Assembly: GCA_012103475.1 (NCBI GenBank)
Contig: WLWS01000002.1
Coordinates: 62,001 to 126,000, forward strand
DNA: 64,000 bases
Reading direction: 5' to 3'
DNA from: Gammaproteobacteria bacterium
GTDB lineage: Bacteria > Pseudomonadota > Gammaproteobacteria > Eutrophobiales > Eutrophobiaceae
Shown here: piece after piece, positions 38,322 to 48,772 of the stretch
How the letters are laid out: the number at the start of each line of letters is the position of its first letter
Numbering within the stretch: position 1 is the first letter of the stretch
Made by a program: the position numbers and the translations under genes
Notes under the pieces: model-generated
The model's database searches: none
Told to the model about the DNA's origin: nothing
Seen by the model: only the letters and a program-made list of their open reading frames with translations

Positions 38322-40444
38322 GTACATCGCCTCAGCAGGCCGTCTATCTTCCTCTTTTACGCGAAGATCTGCAATTACTCAAGGGGCCTGCGGACCTTGA
38401 TGGTTCTCCCACCTGGAATATATATGATCCTGTTTGCAATTCATATTTTCGAATCGGTTGGGCAGCATTTCAAATCTTATCCCGTTGGAACGTTGGAACG
38501 TTAAATGGGGTACTTGATAAAGTTTCAAACGAGACTACTGCGAAGATTGACGAAGAGGATGTTAACGCCGTAATAACTTTTTTACATGCCAATAACTTGA
38601 CGAGAGATTCAGCCAGTGGATCGAGTAACGATTATTTACTCCAGGTCGAGGCGACTCAAACCAGTTGGTATAAGTGGTTGGTAAAGAATTATCTTTTTAT
38701 GAGAATACCCTTATGCCGACCACATCGTTTTCTGAATAGAACGATGCCATTGATTGAGCCTTTATATTCAAAAAAAGTTTACCTGACGATGATAGTTCTG
38801 GGTTTGGTCGGACTCTATCTTGTGGCGAGACAATGGGAAGTTTTCATAGGGACATTTCTGTATTTTTTTAATGCGAAGGGTGCCGTTTTCTATTTTCTGG
38901 CCTTGGTATTTATCAAGGTGATGCATGAGCTAGGGCATGCCTATACAGCCACCCGATATGGTAGCAAAGTTGCGTCCATGGGAGTGGCGTTAATGGTTAT
39001 GATGCCTGTTTTATACAGCGATACGACAGATGCCTGGCGATTGAACTCACGAAAACAGCGTTTGCATATTGGTGCGGCCGGTATGTTTGTAGAACTATAT
39101 CTGGCGGTCATTTTCACCCTTCTCTGGAGTTTTCTGCCTGATGGTTTAATGCGAAGTGCGGCTTTTGTTATGGCCACAACCAGCTGGATAATGTCACTCG
39201 CTATTAACCTGAATATTTTGATGCGCTTTGATGGGTATTACATTCTTTCCGATTTGCTAGGGGTAGAAAACCTGCAAGACAGATCATTTGCTCTTGGTAA
39301 ATGGCGGTTGAGGGAATTACTTTTTGATCTAGGATTACCTTCTCCCGGGAAATTTCCTCCTCTGATCAGGCGAAAGCTAATCATCTATGCATGGGGCGTC
39401 TGGATATATCGTTTTTTTCTTTTTCTTGGTATTGCCCTACTTGTTTATCATTTTTTCTTTAAGTTGCTTGGGGTTTTGTTATTCATAGTTGAAATCATGT
39501 GGTTTATAGTCTTACCTATAGTCAAGGAGGTCAAAATGTGGAGAGAGATGAAACTCCAGATTCGAGAGTCACAGAGATACCGCTTGGTAACTGTCCTTGG
39601 ATTTATTATTTTGTCCCTGTTTTTTATCCCCTGGAATACTCGAATTACTACTCCTGCCATAATGCATGCGGAAAGCAAAGCTGTAATTCATAGTCTATCA
39701 CCTGGGGTAATCAAGAAAGTTCTTGTCCATGAAGGCGAGATGGTCGAAAAGGAACAAGCCCTGCTAGTGCTTGACTCACCGAGTCTGGAGGACGAAATTG
39801 CTCGCACTCTGAGGCAACAGGAACTTGCTGAACTCAGGTCTCAAAGACGTGCGAGCAATCTTGCCGATCTCGCCAATATGCAAGTGACCTTGCAACAACT
39901 TCAGGAACTGGATTCCCGTTTAAACGGCCTATATAAACTCCGGGAAGAACTGACTGTTCGAGCTCCTATTACGGGAACTCTTGTGGATACGGAAGATAAT
40001 CTGCACCCGGGTCGCTGGATTAATAGTTCAATGCGAATCGGACAAATTGCCCAGTTGGATACAGTTACTGTACAGGGTGTAATTGAAGGTAGAAAATTGG
40101 ACCAGGTAGGGATAGACCAGACTGCGGTTTTTATTCCAAACGAACCTGAGCTTGATATCGTTGACACAAAAGTGGTTCAGATTGAAGATGCAAATATGCA
40201 AACGATTGAGTCACTTTATTTTGCTTCTACTTATGGTGGAGAAATTGCGGTTCGAGAAAATGATGATAAAGAACTGGTACCTGAAACATCAATTTATAAA
40301 ATCAGGTTTAAACCAGATGGGATAGATAAGGTAATTCCGAGAGTGGTAAAGGGAATAATACATATTCAGGGTGAGCCAAGAAGCTTCGCCTTTAGGACCT
40401 ATGATTTAGTCGCAACGGTATTAATTCGCGAAACCGGTTTCTAG
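38318..40444 (+). CDS. PqqD-like/M50 peptidase/HlyD fusion membrane protein
   Basis: 708 residues. The N-terminus (about 10-105; [20 protein letters not shown]) resembles PqqD-type peptide-recognition winged helices. A multi-helix M50 site-2-protease core follows with HELGH (His203, Glu204, His207) and the second zinc motif LMRFDGYY (Asp305). After the last helix (about 430) a HlyD-like lipoyl/coiled-coil segment ([35 protein letters not shown]) faces the periplasm. Zinc ligands look intact, so it may cleave as well as transport. Last gene of the adhesin cluster; rimO starts 2 bases later. Confidence 0.85.
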   Translation: MSTSPQQAVYLPLLREDLQLLKGPADLDGSPTWNIYDPVCNSYFRIGWAAFQILSRWNVGTLNGVLDKVSNETTAKIDEEDVNAVITFLHANNLTRDSASGSSNDYLLQVEATQTSWYKWLVKNYLFMRIPLCRPHRFLNRTMPLIEPLYSKKVYLTMIVLGLVGLYLVARQWEVFIGTFLYFFNAKGAVFYFLALVFIKVMHELGHAYTATRYGSKVASMGVALMVMMPVLYSDTTDAWRLNSRKQRLHIGAAGMFVELYLAVIFTLLWSFLPDGLMRSAAFVMATTSWIMSLAINLNILMRFDGYYILSDLLGVENLQDRSFALGKWRLRELLFDLGLPSPGKFPPLIRRKLIIYAWGVWIYRFFLFLGIALLVYHFFFKLLGVLLFIVEIMWFIVLPIVKEVKMWREMKLQIRESQRYRLVTVLGFIILSLFFIPWNTRITTPAIMHAESKAVIHSLSPGVIKKVLVHEGEMVEKEQALLVLDSPSLEDEIARTLRQQELAELRSQRRASNLADLANMQVTLQQLQELDSRLNGLYKLREELTVRAPITGTLVDTEDNLHPGRWINSSMRIGQIAQLDTVTVQGVIEGRKLDQVGIDQTAVFIPNEPELDIVDTKVVQIEDANMQTIESLYFASTYGGEIAVRENDDKELVPETSIYKIRFKPDGIDKVIPRVVKGIIHIQGEPRSFAFRTYDLVATVLIRETGF

Positions 40445-40446
40445 AT

Positions 40447-41775
40447 ATGACCTCTTCAAAAGTAGGCTTCGTAAGCCTGGGTTGCCCCAAAGCCCTGGTG
40501 GATTCTGAAAGAATTTTGACGCAGCTGCGATCTGAAGGCTATGAAATTAGTCAGGAATATGATGAGGCAAATGTTGTTGTGGTCAACACTTGTGGGTTTA
40601 TCGATAGTGCCAGAGCTGAATCTCTCGAAGCGATAGGTGAGGCAATTCATGAAAACGGCAAAGTGATTGTCACAGGTTGTCTTGGTATTCACGAAGAAGA
40701 AATACGTAAAGCTCACCCACAAGTGCTCAGTGTAACGGGACCCCAGCAATATGAGCAAGTTGTTGGAGCAGTCAGGCAATATGCACCTCTGGAACAAAAG
40801 CACGATCCCTTTACGAACTTATTGCCCGAGCAGGGAGTCAAATTGACGCCACGTCACTACGCCTACTTAAAAATATCAGAAGGCTGTAATCATAAATGTA
40901 GTTTTTGCATAATTCCTTCCATGCGAGGCAAATTGAAAAGTCGACTAATCGATGAAGTTATGCAGGAAGCTGAAGGCTTACAGAGGGCTGGGGTAAAGGA
41001 GCTTTTAATCATCTCTCAAGATACCAGCGCCTATGGTTCTGATGTTAAGTATCAAAGCGGGCTATGGAAAGGAGAAGCAATTAATTCTGATTTGCAGAAT
41101 CTTTGCATGGCTCTGGGAAGTCTCGGTATCTGGGTTAGATTGCACTATGTTTACCCATATCCTCACGTGGACAAAATCATTCCTTTAATGAATGAGGGCG
41201 CTTTGTTGCCTTATCTCGATATACCATTTCAACATGGCAGCACTCAGGTGCTGAAAAGAATGCGACGTCCGGCGGCTACCGAAAACACTCTAAAACGTAT
41301 TCAAACCTGGCGGAATATATGTCCTGAATTAACCATTCGTTCCACATTTATCGTAGGTTTTCCGGGTGAAAGCGACAAGGAATTTGAAGAGTTACTGACC
41401 TTCTTGAAAGAAGCTCAGTTAGATCGAGTAGGCTGTTTCCAATATTCCGCTGTTGACGGGGCAGAGGCGAATAAACTCGGAAATCATATTGTTGATGAAG
41501 TGAAGCAAGAAAGGTGGGAACAATTCATGCAGCTTCAATTGGAGATAAGCGCGCAAAAACTTCAGCGTAAAGTGGGAAGTATAATTAGTGTTCTAATTGA
41601 TGAAGTTAATGGTGACGAAATCGTCGGTCGAAGTAGTGCCGATGCCCCCGAGATAGACGGTGTGGTCTACGTCACTAGTAAAGCGGATTTGCAAGCTGGA
41701 GATCTGGTTGAAGTTGAAATCGAGAGTACAAGCGAATACGATTTATGGGGACAGCATAAATTCAATCAAGACTGA
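40447..41775 (+). CDS. rimO: Ribosomal protein S12 methylthiotransferase RimO
   Basis: 442-residue radical SAM enzyme adding a methylthio group to the Asp of ribosomal protein S12. UPF0004 domain ([16 protein letters not shown]), radical SAM motif CNHKCSFC (near 147-154) and a C-terminal TRAM domain ([12 protein letters not shown]...[10 protein letters not shown]). Begins two bases after the M50 gene but is a housekeeping gene probably unrelated to it. Overlaps the convergent PQQ-propeller gene by 14 bases. Confidence 0.96.
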   Translation: MTSSKVGFVSLGCPKALVDSERILTQLRSEGYEISQEYDEANVVVVNTCGFIDSARAESLEAIGEAIHENGKVIVTGCLGIHEEEIRKAHPQVLSVTGPQQYEQVVGAVRQYAPLEQKHDPFTNLLPEQGVKLTPRHYAYLKISEGCNHKCSFCIIPSMRGKLKSRLIDEVMQEAEGLQRAGVKELLIISQDTSAYGSDVKYQSGLWKGEAINSDLQNLCMALGSLGIWVRLHYVYPYPHVDKIIPLMNEGALLPYLDIPFQHGSTQVLKRMRRPAATENTLKRIQTWRNICPELTIRSTFIVGFPGESDKEFEELLTFLKEAQLDRVGCFQYSAVDGAEANKLGNHIVDEVKQERWEQFMQLQLEISAQKLQRKVGSIISVLIDEVNGDEIVGRSSADAPEIDGVVYVTSKADLQAGDLVEVEIESTSEYDLWGQHKFNQD

Positions 41776-43552
41776 AGACCAAAATCGCGTCTCCGGTTTT
41801 ATAGCCAAATAGTTTGTTTCCTCCCGCGGCGACTGCGATGTATTGTTTGCCTTTGAGCATATACGTCACAGGTGGTGCGTTGACACCGAATTTACTTTTG
41901 TATTGCCAAATTACCTTGCCATCAGTGGCATTGTAGGCCTTGAAATATCCATTACCTTCTCCGGTAAAAACAAGATTGCCTGCAGTAGCTATTGCGCCTC
42001 CGACCATTGGATCATCAACTTTCACTTGCCAGCTTATTTTACCGCTGTTTGTGTCTATAGCAGTAAAACTACCCCAGTCTGGCTCTTTACTCTTTTGAAA
42101 AAATGTATAACTTGCCCAGGGCTTGCCCGGCTCCGGGGTAAGTGTTCGCGAAAAAAACATTGATGGTTGGTAAATACCCGGGATGTAGACCTGCTTTAAC
42201 TCAGGATGATAGGCAACTGGCGACCAGGAAGCGGCTCCCAATGTTCCAGGTACAATACGAACACCCTTGGCAGTCGGCCGTGCAAACAGGTTTTCCTGCT
42301 TCACGAAAGGCTCAGACATCTTTAATAATTTACCGGTGAGTCGGTCATGAATGAAAAACCAACCTAGTTTACTGGCCTGTCCTACTGCGGGAACCGTTTT
42401 TCCGTCTTGATCGAAGTCAAAAAGCACCGGTGGACTAGCAACGTCATATCCCCAGCGATCGTGAGGCACTTGTTGATAGTGCCAACGTAGTTTGCCGGTC
42501 TCAATTTCCAGAGCGACAAGACTGACAGTGTGTAAATTATCGCCAGGACGAGTTGAGTCATCCATTTGAGGAGATGGGTTACCGGTGCCAATGTAAATCA
42601 GCCCGAGTGCCGGATCGATTGCAGGAGTCGTGTAAATGGATCCACCACCATAACGCCAGGTGTCTTTATACTGCTCATAAGTTTGACGTTCTGATGGCAT
42701 GTGTCTATTTAAATCAACGCCATAACTGGTTTTTTTGCTCCAATCTCCCTGCCAGTTATTTTCAGGCACCGAGTACCAACGCCAGATTTCATCGCCTGAG
42801 TCGAGATCATAGGCCACCAAAAATCCTCTCAGGCCGTGACCGCCGCCCGATAATCCACCAACAGATAATATTTGTTCTTCATTTTCCTCAATATTTAAAT
42901 GGAGACCGTAGCCGGCGCCGGTGATGCCAACAAATATCTTATTGTCGTATACCTGTGGTGCAAGATTGGTCGAGTAGCCAGTCTGACCAGTCTGTTTAGC
43001 GCCTTTAAGTTCTTTAACTCCGAGAAGAGGTTCCAATATTTCGCCCGTGCCCGCATTAGTGTCTGTAATAGCTTTATCCCAGATAAGCTCACCGGTAATT
43101 TGATCAAGAGCGATCAATCTGGAATCGATTGTTACGGTATACACTTTCCCATTTGCGATTGCCGGACCACGGTTGGCGGGACCACAGCAATAATCGTTTG
43201 AACGCAACTCGTGCTCGTAACGCCAAATCAATTCGCCACTGTCGGCACTGAGGGCAAGGACATCGTTAAAAGGGGTGGTGACATACATGACGCCGTCGGC
43301 AATGAGTGGCGAACTTTGGAAAGAACCGATTTTCCCGGTATTAAAGCGCCAGTTTAATTTTAGCCCGTGAACATTTTTGTCATTGATCTGCGATAGTAAG
43401 CTATAGCGCTGATTATTGTATTCGCGTCCGTATAGCCGCCACTCAGCATCCTTTGATTCCGTGTAGGCATCAGGACTTGTCAGAGCTAAGACGGAAAGAA
43501 GTCCGATAATGAACCCAAATTGAATTCGCAAAGTTACTGAAAAATAATTCAT
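41762..43552 (-). CDS. PQQ-type eight-bladed propeller dehydrogenase with altered active site
   Basis: About 596 residues after choosing the ATG at 43552 (the upstream ATG at 43639 precedes a non-signal stretch); an N-terminal signal follows. Quinoprotein alcohol dehydrogenase fold with W-motif repeats, the adjacent-cysteine pair (NDYCCGP) and GTGNPS metal-binding Asn. At the catalytic position, however, the sequence is HDRWGYD where XoxF has HDEWDYD: Gly368 replaces the catalytic Asp while the second Asp (370) is kept. The GAE metal-ligand motif reads GAGY. A haem domain is absent. Substrate and even PQQ activity are uncertain. Confidence 0.82.
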   Translation of the reverse strand: MNYFSVTLRIQFGFIIGLLSVLALTSPDAYTESKDAEWRLYGREYNNQRYSLLSQINDKNVHGLKLNWRFNTGKIGSFQSSPLIADGVMYVTTPFNDVLALSADSGELIWRYEHELRSNDYCCGPANRGPAIANGKVYTVTIDSRLIALDQITGELIWDKAITDTNAGTGEILEPLLGVKELKGAKQTGQTGYSTNLAPQVYDNKIFVGITGAGYGLHLNIEENEEQILSVGGLSGGGHGLRGFLVAYDLDSGDEIWRWYSVPENNWQGDWSKKTSYGVDLNRHMPSERQTYEQYKDTWRYGGGSIYTTPAIDPALGLIYIGTGNPSPQMDDSTRPGDNLHTVSLVALEIETGKLRWHYQQVPHDRWGYDVASPPVLFDFDQDGKTVPAVGQASKLGWFFIHDRLTGKLLKMSEPFVKQENLFARPTAKGVRIVPGTLGAASWSPVAYHPELKQVYIPGIYQPSMFFSRTLTPEPGKPWASYTFFQKSKEPDWGSFTAIDTNSGKISWQVKVDDPMVGGAIATAGNLVFTGEGNGYFKAYNATDGKVIWQYKSKFGVNAPPVTYMLKGKQYIAVAAGGNKLFGYKTGDAILVFSLD

Positions 43553-43592
43553 AATTAATTGATTTTTAAATAAAAAAATATACCATATCCGA

Positions 43593-44519
43593 ATGTCAGC
43601 GACACTCCTTTTTCCCTTGGGCGCGGTTCTAATTTCCATTCTGGCGCTTGTTCAACCGGATATATTGTCGCCCTTCAAAGGGGCTATTGTGCCTCTACTG
43701 GGGATCGTAATGCTAGGGATGGGAATGACCTTACGTCCAGAAAATTTTCTGGAAATTCTCAAGCGACCCCGAATGATTGCAATCGGTGTGAGCTTGCAGT
43801 TCCTTTTGATGCCAGCGATTGCCATGATAGTCAGTCATTTATTCGGTCTATCGGAAGCTATGATGGTCGGTATGGTGTTGCTTGGTTCGTGTCCGGGAGG
43901 AACCGCTTCTAATGTTATCTGTTATCTAGCCCGAGGTGACCTTGCACTGTCTATCTCCTTAACAACAGTGTCAACTTTGATGGCTGTTATTATGACACCT
44001 GTCCTCACGTGGATATACGTCGGACAATCTGTCGAAGTACCCGTGGTGAATATGATAATAAATATTTTTAAAATTATTTTACTACCTGTCAGCGTTGGAA
44101 TTGCCCTCAATCATTACTTTTCGCGACAGCTGGGTATTGTTAAGAAAGTATTTCCGTTCGTTTCTGCTCTTGCCATTGTGTTTATCATTGGAATTATCGT
44201 ATCACTTAATAGATCGCAATTTTTCCTTCTGGCTCTACCAGTTCTTGCGGCTATTTTCTGGCATAACTTCCTGGGCCTGCTCAGTGGGTATTATGTGTCC
44301 AAAATTCTCGGTCTGGACGAGCGCCAATGTCGAACGATAGCGATTGAAGTCGGAATGCAAAACTCAGGACTGGCCGTAGCGCTCGCCCATTCTTATTTTT
44401 CCGCAGCAGCTGCCTTGCCAGGTGCATTGTTCAGTATTTGGCACAATATTACCGGGTCGATAATGGCGGGAATATGGAGCGCCAGAGATCTAAAGAAAAG
44501 TAAGTCTCTTCATGGCTAG
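43593..44519 (+). CDS. Bile acid:sodium symporter family (BASS) transporter
   Basis: 308 residues, about ten membrane helices. Family signatures GSCPGGTASNVICYLARGD and IAIEVGMQNSGLAVALA are intact. BASS proteins couple sodium to uptake of organic acids such as pyruvate, pantothenate or bile acids; the substrate is not predictable. Divergent from the PQQ-propeller gene with only 40 bases between the chosen starts, and overlapping the next lipoprotein gene by eight bases. Confidence 0.9.
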   Translation: MSATLLFPLGAVLISILALVQPDILSPFKGAIVPLLGIVMLGMGMTLRPENFLEILKRPRMIAIGVSLQFLLMPAIAMIVSHLFGLSEAMMVGMVLLGSCPGGTASNVICYLARGDLALSISLTTVSTLMAVIMTPVLTWIYVGQSVEVPVVNMIINIFKIILLPVSVGIALNHYFSRQLGIVKKVFPFVSALAIVFIIGIIVSLNRSQFFLLALPVLAAIFWHNFLGLLSGYYVSKILGLDERQCRTIAIEVGMQNSGLAVALAHSYFSAAAALPGALFSIWHNITGSIMAGIWSARDLKKSKSLHG

Positions 44520-45258
44520 TTTGAAACGAAGACATATTGAAAAGGATTTTGTTCTAATTCTATTGTGTCTTGGCCTAACTGCCTGTGGCAAAAAAGATAA
44601 TAGCTATTTTCCGCTTTCATCAGGTTACGAGTGGCATTATCAAGTACTGGCCTTGACCACAGATGGGGTTCATGAACAACGGATTATTTTACATAGTCTT
44701 GATCCTCGGGAAATTGATGGCCAAAGCTATTTCGTCTTACGCTCACTTACAGGACTTCTCTATCTATATAGATCAACGGAAGATGGACTGGAACAAGAGG
44801 GATACTTGAGGCACAAGAAACAAGAAGACGAATTTGTTTCTGACAGGGTCATGCTTTTGCCAAAGCAATTGGAGGTGGGTTATGAGTGGGAAAGTATGAT
44901 GAAAACTCGGACTTTGGGACATAAATGGAATTCAAGTGAGGCGAGAGTGCCGCAAATGATAGCAAGCGTTCCTGTTAATAATAGAATAGAGAATACGAAT
45001 GCAGTCGTAACAACAGCTGCCGGCAGGTTTAATAATTGTCTGGAAATATCAACTAAAGGGTTTTCTTTTCATAAAGGCGGTCGTTTCAGCGAGCGTACTT
45101 TAGTGGAAATAGATCAGTTGAACTGGTATGCACCGGGAGTGGGCCTGGTGAAATCAGTAATTAAGGAAACCAGCAGCAATCAGGCATTTGCAAAAGGTGA
45201 ATGGCGACTGGAACTTGAATCATATCGCCCGCCGAAGACCATTTTCGATTTTTCCTGA
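44512..45258 (+). CDS. Putative lipoprotein of unknown function
   Basis: 248 residues with a lipoprotein signal ending in LTAC (Cys near 25), then FPLSSGYEWHYQV, a start common in uncharacterised lipoproteins that carry a beta-rich domain. The C-terminal half includes TTAAGRFNNCLEIS and WYAPGVGLVKSVI, a pattern recurrent in such proteins. Overlaps the transporter gene by eight bases. I do not recognise a specific function. Confidence 0.75.
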   Translation: MASLKRRHIEKDFVLILLCLGLTACGKKDNSYFPLSSGYEWHYQVLALTTDGVHEQRIILHSLDPREIDGQSYFVLRSLTGLLYLYRSTEDGLEQEGYLRHKKQEDEFVSDRVMLLPKQLEVGYEWESMMKTRTLGHKWNSSEARVPQMIASVPVNNRIENTNAVVTTAAGRFNNCLEISTKGFSFHKGGRFSERTLVEIDQLNWYAPGVGLVKSVIKETSSNQAFAKGEWRLELESYRPPKTIFDFS

Positions 45259-45317
45259 GTAAATCAATAACAAGCAATATTGACCTTGAACTATCGAGCA
45301 GACACCATAGCGTCGCC

Positions 45318-47069
45318 ATGAAGACTATAAAATCAGAACTATCAGAACATATTGTCGCAGCAGTCGTTAAACTTTACGGTGACGATTATTGTGATTTAGA
45401 TCCGCTCATACAGCCAACTACAAACTCTGAATTTGGTGATTATCAGGCAAATCTGGCTATGAGTCTGGCGAAAAAGCTGGAGCAAAAACCCCGAGAGATA
45501 GCTCATGCCTTGCTAGAAGAGCTGGATATGCCGAGTATTTGCGACAAGATTGAAATTGCCGGACCGGGCTTTATTAATTTATATCTTAAAAACACATTCG
45601 TTAATCAACGCCTGGAAACTTTGGCGAATAGTCCTGAATTCGGTGTCACAAGGGAATTTTCTCCCGAGACTATTGTGATTGACTACTCAGCCCCGAATAT
45701 TGCCAAGGAAATGCATGTCGGCCATTTGCGCTCGACTGTGATTGGTGACGCCGCAGCTCGAATTTTCACAAAATTAGGGCATAAGGTGATTCGTCAGAAT
45801 CACATGGGTGATTGGGGAACTCAATTTGGAATGCTTATCGAATTTCTTGTTGATGGCGGTTGGACTGAACAGGATAGTCAGGACTCATTAGCCGATATTG
45901 AACAGCGATATCGGGATTCAAAATTAAAATTTGATTCTGATCCAGAGTTTAATCAAAGAGCCAGGCAACGTGTTGTCGCTCTACAGAGTGGAGATGACTA
46001 CACTCTTAAACTTTGGAATTATCTGGTACGAGAATCTACCCAGCATTTTATGGAAATATATCAAAGGTTGGGTGTGTTACTAACCGAGACGGACAATTGT
46101 CCGGAAAGTTTTTATAACCCTATGCTGGCTGGTACGGTGCAAGAACTTGCGGATAAGAGCATGCTCGAGACAAGTGACGGGGCCGAGGTTATATTTCTGG
46201 ATGGATTTAAAGATCGTGACGAAAGACCCTTACCTATGATTGTACGGAAGAGCGACGGTGGTTATCTCTATTCAACGACCGATCTGGCGGCGGTTCGCTA
46301 TCGTTGCGCAGACTTGGGCGCGAATAGAATCATTTACATCACCGATGCGAGACAGGCCCAACATTTTGCCATGTTATTTGCGGCTGTTAGAAAAGCCGGT
46401 TGGGCAAGCACAGAGGTAAGACTTGATCACATGCCATTTGGAAGTGTTTTGGGAGCGGATCGAAAACCCTTTAAAACCCGGGAAGGCGGGACGGTCAGAC
46501 TGATTGATTTACTAGATGAAGCTGAAAAACGGGCCGAAGTGGTACTGCAGCTGAAAAACCCGGAATTGCCGGTTTCTGAGCGAAAGGAACTGGCAAAGAC
46601 GATTAGTCTGGCTGCGTTAAAATACGCTGATTTGTCGAATGATCGTATTAAAGACTACGTATTTGACTGGGATCGCATGCTGGCTCTTGATGGTAACACT
46701 GCACCTTATTTACAAAATGCTTATGTTCGTATTCTCTCTATCTTTCGAAAAGGCGAAATCGATAGAGGATCAGTCAGAAGTGCTAAATTTGAATTATCAC
46801 ATCCGGCTGAAAAAGCTCTAGCCTTGAAATTGTTTCAGTATTCAGCGGCTATTTACGCGGTGGTTGATCGATTGGAGCCACATCGTCTGTGTACCTATTT
46901 ATACGAATTGGCAGCCTTATTTCACGCATTTTACGAGGCATGCCCGATACTGAAAGAGGAAACGCCTGAAAGTATTCGCAAGAGCCGGCTAGCTCTCAGT
47001 GATTTATGCGCGCGCATCTTGAAAGACGGTCTCGATATTCTGGGGATAGAGACTGTTGAGAGAATGTAA
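45318..47069 (+). CDS. argS: Arginine--tRNA ligase
   Basis: 583 residues, class I synthetase. N-terminal additional domain, HIGH-type motif HVGHLRST (near 135), the degenerate KMSKS-equivalent FKTREGGTVRL, and the C-terminal anticodon-binding domain (YLQNAYVRILSIFRK to the end). Length and motifs are normal. Confidence 0.97.
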   Translation: MKTIKSELSEHIVAAVVKLYGDDYCDLDPLIQPTTNSEFGDYQANLAMSLAKKLEQKPREIAHALLEELDMPSICDKIEIAGPGFINLYLKNTFVNQRLETLANSPEFGVTREFSPETIVIDYSAPNIAKEMHVGHLRSTVIGDAAARIFTKLGHKVIRQNHMGDWGTQFGMLIEFLVDGGWTEQDSQDSLADIEQRYRDSKLKFDSDPEFNQRARQRVVALQSGDDYTLKLWNYLVRESTQHFMEIYQRLGVLLTETDNCPESFYNPMLAGTVQELADKSMLETSDGAEVIFLDGFKDRDERPLPMIVRKSDGGYLYSTTDLAAVRYRCADLGANRIIYITDARQAQHFAMLFAAVRKAGWASTEVRLDHMPFGSVLGADRKPFKTREGGTVRLIDLLDEAEKRAEVVLQLKNPELPVSERKELAKTISLAALKYADLSNDRIKDYVFDWDRMLALDGNTAPYLQNAYVRILSIFRKGEIDRGSVRSAKFELSHPAEKALALKLFQYSAAIYAVVDRLEPHRLCTYLYELAALFHAFYEACPILKEETPESIRKSRLALSDLCARILKDGLDILGIETVERM

Positions 47070-47093
47070 TATCTGGATCCAGTGGAAGAAAAT

Positions 47094-47666
47094 TCACTGG
47101 GCGGTATTAATTACCCTGTCTTCCGTGACTATGATATCGATGATAACGTCGTGTTCGTCGACTGGAATTTCTTCAAGAATCTGTATTTCATAAGCGAGTG
47201 CGATTTTCAAGCCTCCGTCGTTCTCAACGAACCATCTATCGTAGTAGCCACGACCATAGCCCAGACGTGCGCCGGCAGCTGAGAAGGCAAGACCAGGAGT
47301 GAGTGTGATATCAGTTTTTGAGGCTATTGGCTCTGAATGTTTTGGACTTAGAATGCCCAATTGACCTTTTTCCATTTCAGCCCAACTTTGAAACACAATA
47401 GCCTGCATGTTCTTCTCAGCAGAGATTCTGGGTACCGTCAGGTGTTTTTTCGATTCCAGAAAGTGATTGATAATGGCATGTGTATCCACCTCATTAACCG
47501 TAGAAATGAAGCAAAATACGGATTTGCAGTCCTGAACCGGAGCGAGCTTAAACAGATTTCGCAAAATCAACTGATTTTTCTGTATGCGCTGGGCATCCGT
47601 CAACTTTTGACGAGCGGCCTTCAACTCGGCCCTAAGTTCTGATTTCTTATTTTTTACGACATTCAT
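47094..47666 (-). CDS. ygfA: 5-formyltetrahydrofolate cyclo-ligase family protein
   Basis: 190 residues. Converts 5-formyl-THF to methenyl-THF in ATP-dependent fashion. Nucleotide-binding and family motifs are present: KSELRAELKAARQKL at the start, and PGLAFSAAGARLGYGRGYYDR near 120-140. Convergent with argS, 24 bases between stops. In enterobacteria this gene follows the 6S RNA gene; I could not find a 6S-like sequence upstream here. Confidence 0.93.
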   Translation of the reverse strand: MNVVKNKKSELRAELKAARQKLTDAQRIQKNQLILRNLFKLAPVQDCKSVFCFISTVNEVDTHAIINHFLESKKHLTVPRISAEKNMQAIVFQSWAEMEKGQLGILSPKHSEPIASKTDITLTPGLAFSAAGARLGYGRGYYDRWFVENDGGLKIALAYEIQILEEIPVDEHDVIIDIIVTEDRVINTAQ

Positions 47667-47902
47667 GATTTACATTAATGAAATATTTTAAGTCATATAA
47701 AACAATAAATTATGACTTATATCGATTAGTTTACATTAATTAATGGAAGGGTTGCCTTGTTACGTTTAGTGGAAGTTGTCTCACTATTTGCTTGTCTTAC
47801 TTAGTACTTGTCAGTCTGGTCGTACATGTTCTTTAGCAATAAGTGTCTGTTTGTACTTTCTTTTTACATTATATCCCTTACAATACCGTCCTTTTTCCCG
47901 GT

Positions 47903-47915
47903 CGGCATATTGCCG
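47903..47915 (+). promoter_or_regulatory. Small leader hairpin before rpsP
   Basis: CGGCA-TAT-TGCCG lies 30 bases before the rpsP ATG; a TACAAT (47879-47884) upstream is a possible -10 without a good -35. The remaining spacer to ygfA (from 47667) is AT-rich with nothing further that I can identify. Confidence 0.3.
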
Positions 47916-47944
47916 CCCAGCTATTAACGAGGCTAGATTTTAGT

Positions 47945-48193
47945 ATGGTTACAATTCGATTATCGCGCAAAGGTGCTAAAAAGCGACCTTTCTATCATAT
48001 TGTGGTGACAGATTCGCGTAATAAGCGCGATGGTCGTTACATCGAACGCATAGGGTTTTTCAATCCTATTGCATCCGGACAGGAAGAAAAATTGCGCATT
48101 GATCATGAACGCGCGAAATATTGGCTGGAGCAGGGGGCTCAGACCTCCGAGCGAGTCAATAACTTGTTCAAACAGAGTCAGGCAGCAGCCTGA
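47945..48193 (+). CDS. rpsP: 30S ribosomal protein S16
   Basis: 82 residues, standard length. Start at [21 protein letters not shown] matches the family; the open frame extends upstream but that part is not conserved and has no ribosome-binding site. First gene of rpsP-rimM-trmD-rplS. Confidence 0.96.
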   Translation: MVTIRLSRKGAKKRPFYHIVVTDSRNKRDGRYIERIGFFNPIASGQEEKLRIDHERAKYWLEQGAQTSERVNNLFKQSQAAA

Positions 48194-48247
48194 ACGATTT
48201 CTTTTTCTGGACGAGTTTGAGTCTACCCCAAACTTTGACCTGATAAA

Positions 48248-48772
48248 ATGAAGCTCGCGGGTTTCGAAGATAAAATGGTCATTCTTGGCCGCATAAACGG
48301 GCTGTACGGTGTCCGTGGATGGTTGAAGATTTATTCCTATAGCAGACCAAAGGAAAATATTTTTGCTTACAGTCCATGGCAGATTAAGTTTGCATCAAAA
48401 GATTGGCGAGAATGTCGGGTAAAGGCCTGGAAAACTCAGGGAAAAGGCCTTATAGCAGAATTTGAAGGAGTTACTGACAGGGAGATTGCAAGCCAATATC
48501 TGGGTCTGGAACTGGCAGTTACTCGTTCGGCCATGCCGGCATTGGCTGATGATGAATATTACTGGTGTGATCTGATTGGGCTCGAAGTGCTTAATCAGAA
48601 TAATCTGGTACTGGGTAAAATTACGGAAATTAAAGAAACCGGTGCCAACGATGTGCTAGTAGTTGAAGGACAGACCAGATATCTGGTTCCGGTGCTGAAA
48701 GGCAGTGTTATTAAGGCCGTTGACCTGAATGAGGGGAAAATGCTGGTCGACTGGGATGGTGAGTACATATAA
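48248..48772 (+). CDS. rimM: 16S rRNA processing protein RimM
   Basis: 174 residues. N-terminal RimM domain (VILGRINGLYGVRGWLKIYSYS) and C-terminal PRC-barrel (EYYWCDLIGLEVLN...GANDVLVVEG...YLVPVL). Acts in 30S maturation with S19/S13. Starts 54 bases after rpsP and abuts trmD directly. Confidence 0.96.
   Translation: MKLAGFEDKMVILGRINGLYGVRGWLKIYSYSRPKENIFAYSPWQIKFASKDWRECRVKAWKTQGKGLIAEFEGVTDREIASQYLGLELAVTRSAMPALADDEYYWCDLIGLEVLNQNNLVLGKITEIKETGANDVLVVEGQTRYLVPVLKGSVIKAVDLNEGKMLVDWDGEYI

Noticed and set aside
43553-43639. Upstream start for the PQQ-propeller protein
   Set aside because: The added 29 residues precede the signal peptide and overlap the start of the divergent transporter gene; the ATG at 43552 gives a normal secretion signal.
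47667-47944. Possible 6S RNA upstream of ygfA
   Set aside because: The gammaproteobacterial gene order suggests one, but I could not find the 6S closing stem or central bubble sequence on the minus strand.
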